The translations under genes and the position numbers were made by a program. From Actinomycetaceae bacterium (GTDB taxonomy: Bacteria > Actinomycetota > Actinomycetes > Actinomycetales > Actinomycetaceae): a DNA stretch of 64,000 bases. This document shows, one piece after another, positions 61,713 through 64,000 of this stretch. The notes below the pieces were generated by a model. It saw only the letters and a program-made list of their open reading frames with translations, ran no database searches and had not been told where the DNA came from. The stretch lies in NCBI GenBank assembly GCA_030537795.1, contig JAUNVE010000004.1:1-64000 (forward strand). Reading direction: 5' to 3'. Within the stretch, counting starts at the first letter, position 1. Every line of letters begins with the position of its first letter.

Positions 61713-62339
61713 CTACAGTTCGGTTATACCGAGCTTCTTGACTTCTTCGACCGCGGCGCGGCATTCTTCGCGCGTGGGCCCCTCTCCTTGCGGAAACAAC
61801 ACTCGACGGTAATACTCTAATTCTGCGATGGATTCCAAAATATCCGCCCGCGCTCGATGTCCACCGTGTTTTTCTGGAGCTTCCTCAAAAGTGCGGTGGT
61901 ACCAGCGTTTGGCCAACTCCTTAATCGACGACACATCCACTACGCGATAGTGCAGGTGGTCAATGAGGTCGGGCATATCGCGCTCAAGGAAAGTCTTATC
62001 AGTGCCAATAGAGTTGCCCGCCAGCAAAGCATGTCGCGCTCGCGGCACATACTTCTTCACATAATCGAGCACAACTTGCTGGGCTTCGGCAAGCGGCATA
62101 CCGCCGTCCAAATCCTCCAGTAAACCGGAGTCAGTATGCATCTGCCGCACAAACGGCACCATCTGTTCAACCGCCTGTGGATCCGGCTTAATCACCACGT
62201 CGATTCCCTGATCGACAATCCGCAGCTGCTCATCGGTAATGACAACCGCCACCTCGATCAAAGCGTCCTTCGTCAAATCCAAACCGGTCATTTCACAGTC
62301 AATCCACACCAGCGGGCGGCGTATCGTCTTCTTCTGCAT
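61713..62339 (-). CDS. orn: Oligoribonuclease
   Basis: 208 residues. DEDDh 3'-5' exonuclease: Asp/Glu in WIDCEMTGLDLTKDALIE, central Asp in AGNSIGTDKTFLERDMPDL, and His/Asp in HRARADILESIAELEYYRR. It degrades 2-5-base RNA fragments, including pGpG. Ribosome site poor. It diverges from ilvA over 100 bases. Confidence 0.95.
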   Translation of the reverse strand: MQKKTIRRPLVWIDCEMTGLDLTKDALIEVAVVITDEQLRIVDQGIDVVIKPDPQAVEQMVPFVRQMHTDSGLLEDLDGGMPLAEAQQVVLDYVKKYVPRARHALLAGNSIGTDKTFLERDMPDLIDHLHYRVVDVSSIKELAKRWYHRTFEEAPEKHGGHRARADILESIAELEYYRRVLFPQGEGPTREECRAAVEEVKKLGITEL

Positions 62340-62439
62340 AGTCCCAGCCTATGACGGACCGGCGATTTTGTCGCTATGTCTGCCCACTGAGTTTGGACAG
62401 GTTCGTAAAGCACGCAAGCCTAACTCTAGACTGTTAACC

Positions 62440-63714
62440 ATGACTGCTTTGAAACCCGCTGTCGACCAGCTCCCGACCACCGCCGAAGATGTGCGAGCCG
62501 CCGCCGAGCGGCTCGATGGCGTCGCGCGCCGAACAGCATTGGAATATTCACCTCGACTCGAAGATGAGATTGGTGTCCCCGTCCTCCTTAAACGGGAGGA
62601 TATTCAAGTGTGCCGGTCATTTAAGGTGCGCGGAGCATATAACATGATTGCCTCTCTGTCTCACGCCGGCAAGGCGCGCGGCGTAGTATGCGCCTCCGCC
62701 GGTAACCACGCGCAAGGGGTGGCATTTGCCTGTGCGACATTGGAAATCAGCGGCCGCATTTTTCTGCCCTCCAATACCCCGAGACAAAAACGTGAACGCA
62801 TCGCCAAAATCGGCGGTGACTGGATCACCCAAGTCATTGTGGATGGATCTTTCGATGTCGCCAACTCGATGGCAACACAGTTCGCTGAAGCTCATGACAT
62901 GGTGGTGATTCCGCCCTACGATGATCCGCGCACCATTGCCGGGCAGGGAACCATCGGCGTCGAGCTACTGGAGCAAATGCCCCCCGACACCGACTCCGTT
63001 GTCATCCCCATGGGCGGCGGTGGCTTGGCTGCCGGCATTGCGGTATGGATCAAAACCATGCGTCCCGAAATTCGCGTCATCGGTGTGGAGCCAGAGGGGG
63101 CGGCATCGATTCGGGCAGCCGTCCAGGCCGGCGAACCAGTGACTATCGACCACGTGGATTCCTTTGTAGACGGTACCGCGGTGGGACGCGTCGGCTCCGT
63201 GACGTTCCCAATTCTGCGCGAACTCCTCGACGACGTCGTTATCGTCCCGGAAGGAGCCGTGTGTTCTGAAATGCTTGATCTGTACCATTCGGAAGGCATT
63301 ATCGCAGAGCCTGCCGGCGCACTCGCCTCAACTGCTATTCGCCGCTACCTGCCGCATATCCCTAACGGTCCGGTTATCGCAATTGTTTCCGGCGGCAATA
63401 ACGACCTCTCCCGTTACGCCGAAGTGCAAGAACGGTCTCTCAGACACGAAGGCATGCGCCACTATTTCCTCGTTACCTTCCCGCAAGAACCCGGCGCTCT
63501 GCGCAAATTCCTCGAAGATGTGCTGGCCGACGATCAAGACATCGTGCACTTTGAGTACACGAAGAAAAACAACCGCGACACCGGCCCCGCCCTCGTCGGT
63601 ATCGATATCCACGACCCCGGTGACATTGTTGGATTGCGTAAACGCATGGCAGCATCACCTTTACGGGTTGAGCAAATCCCCACCGACTCAGAGATCTTCC
63701 GCATCCTCGTCTAA
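62440..63714 (+). CDS. ilvA: Threonine ammonia-lyase with ACT-like C-terminus
   Basis: 424 residues from ATG at 62440 (MTALKPAVDQLPTT); the upstream open frame is antisense to orn. PLP-lysine in SFKVRGAYNMI, SAGNHAQGVAFA, Gly-rich phosphate loop MGGGGLAAGIA. The C-terminal ~90 residues form one ACT-like regulatory domain (HYFLVTFPQEPGALRKFLEDVL), as in the isoleucine-sensitive actinobacterial enzyme. It makes 2-oxobutanoate for isoleucine synthesis. Confidence 0.92.
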   Translation: MTALKPAVDQLPTTAEDVRAAAERLDGVARRTALEYSPRLEDEIGVPVLLKREDIQVCRSFKVRGAYNMIASLSHAGKARGVVCASAGNHAQGVAFACATLEISGRIFLPSNTPRQKRERIAKIGGDWITQVIVDGSFDVANSMATQFAEAHDMVVIPPYDDPRTIAGQGTIGVELLEQMPPDTDSVVIPMGGGGLAAGIAVWIKTMRPEIRVIGVEPEGAASIRAAVQAGEPVTIDHVDSFVDGTAVGRVGSVTFPILRELLDDVVIVPEGAVCSEMLDLYHSEGIIAEPAGALASTAIRRYLPHIPNGPVIAIVSGGNNDLSRYAEVQERSLRHEGMRHYFLVTFPQEPGALRKFLEDVLADDQDIVHFEYTKKNNRDTGPALVGIDIHDPGDIVGLRKRMAASPLRVEQIPTDSEIFRILV

Positions 63715-63772
63715 GACGTGAAGTCAATCGCAGCATGGTGGTGCGCGGTTTCTATTCGCGGCCGTTTGCCAT

Positions 63773-63778
63773 TAGAAT
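63773..63778 (+). promoter_or_regulatory. Possible -10 of tRNA-Arg
   Basis: TAGAAT, 13 bases before the tRNA start; the -35 region (near 63750) is poor. The only promoter-like signal between ilvA and the tRNA. Confidence 0.4.
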
Positions 63779-63791
63779 GACCGATGTCCAA

Positions 63792-63864
63792 GCCTCCGTA
63801 GCTCAGTGGATAGAGCAGTTGCCTTCTAAGCAATTGGTCGCAGGTTCGAATCCTGTCGGGGGTG
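63792..63864 (+). tRNA. tRNA-Arg (anticodon TCT)
   Basis: Acceptor GCCTCCG pairs with CGGGGGT (with G-U pairs), D arm GTAGCTCAGTGGATAGAGC, anticodon loop CTTCTAA (TCT), T arm GCAGGTTCGAATCCTGT. No encoded CCA. GATGCG-CCG-CGCATC (63867-63881) follows and may be the terminator. The last 120 bases hold nothing else I can support. Confidence 0.94.
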
Positions 63865-64000
63865 CTGATGCGCCGCGCATCGTCTCGACGACGATTTCCG
63901 CCCTGTGACCGGCGCCCTCCTCTACCCAGCGGTTGCTCCGCCTGTGTTCACTATGGGTCGGAGGCCGTACCAAGCTAGGTGCACCAAATAATCACAGCAA

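Noticed and set aside
1..64000. Mobile elements, prophage, CRISPR array, restriction or other defence island
   Set aside because: No transposase, integrase, phage structural gene, repeat-spacer array, cas gene or methylase/nuclease pair was found on either strand.

Overview
The window is chromosomal DNA from a moderately GC-rich actinobacterium. Evidence: paired ClpP1/ClpP2 peptidases next to ClpX and trigger factor, a near-consensus DtxR/IdeR iron box, GTG/TTG starts with strong GGAGG-type ribosome sites, a type-2 ValS (MGWDDNG signature) and GC-rich hairpin terminators with weak U tracts. Gene content fits Actinomycetaceae or a relative, but nothing in the sequence names the species. I see no insertion sequence, prophage, CRISPR array or rRNA.

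Layout. 1-6 kb is housekeeping: rpsT end, holA, an aldo/keto reductase, comEC/comEA, a small membrane protein and proC. 6-25 kb is a catabolic island: hpaH-hpaI; a choline-to-betaine operon (betB-betA-betT, minus strand); succinate-semialdehyde dehydrogenase (gabD); hpaG/RraA fusion-hpaE-hpaD; a GntR/FCD regulator; a DctPQM TRAP transporter; an IclR regulator. 25-34.5 kb is housekeeping again: valS, an acyl-CoA ligase, clpP1-clpP2-clpX-chorismate mutase and tig. 34.6-38.6 kb holds a two-gene surface operon, a PASTA protein and a vWA+SGNH-hydrolase fusion, followed by tRNA-Gly and tRNA-Pro. 39.5-42.7 kb is an iron-box-controlled ABC uptake system. 43-46 kb has an anchored FG-GAP-like protein, a PepSY lipoprotein, an SDR and a 20-codon micro-ORF. 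46.4-51.2 kb has two zinc peptidases (M13, PepN). 51.3-57 kb has split PTS EIIB/EIIA, a FtsX/LolD-type ABC pair, malQ and a second lone EIIB. 57-64 kb has tesB, an aminotransferase, ettA, ssb, orn, ilvA and tRNA-Arg.

How the island works (inference from family knowledge). Homoprotocatechuate (3,4-dihydroxyphenylacetate) is cleaved by HpaD, oxidised by HpaE, decarboxylated/isomerised by the HpaG-type fusion, hydrated by HpaH and split by HpaI into pyruvate and succinic semialdehyde, which GabD oxidises to succinate. Neither hpaF (CHM isomerase) nor the hpaBC hydroxylase is here, and the usual tandem HpaG is replaced by one FAH domain joined to an RraA-like domain. An AAATCGTNNACGATTT-like operator recurs before hpaH, between gabD and hpaG (one copy just downstream of a good sigma-70 promoter) and between the TRAP genes and iclR, tying the dispersed operons into a probable regulon.

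Most worth a second look: the FAH-RraA fusion and its operator network, the vWA-SGNH/PASTA surface operon with a Fur-like upstream box, the IdeR-boxed ABC system, and the micro-ORF with its own ribosome site and terminator.
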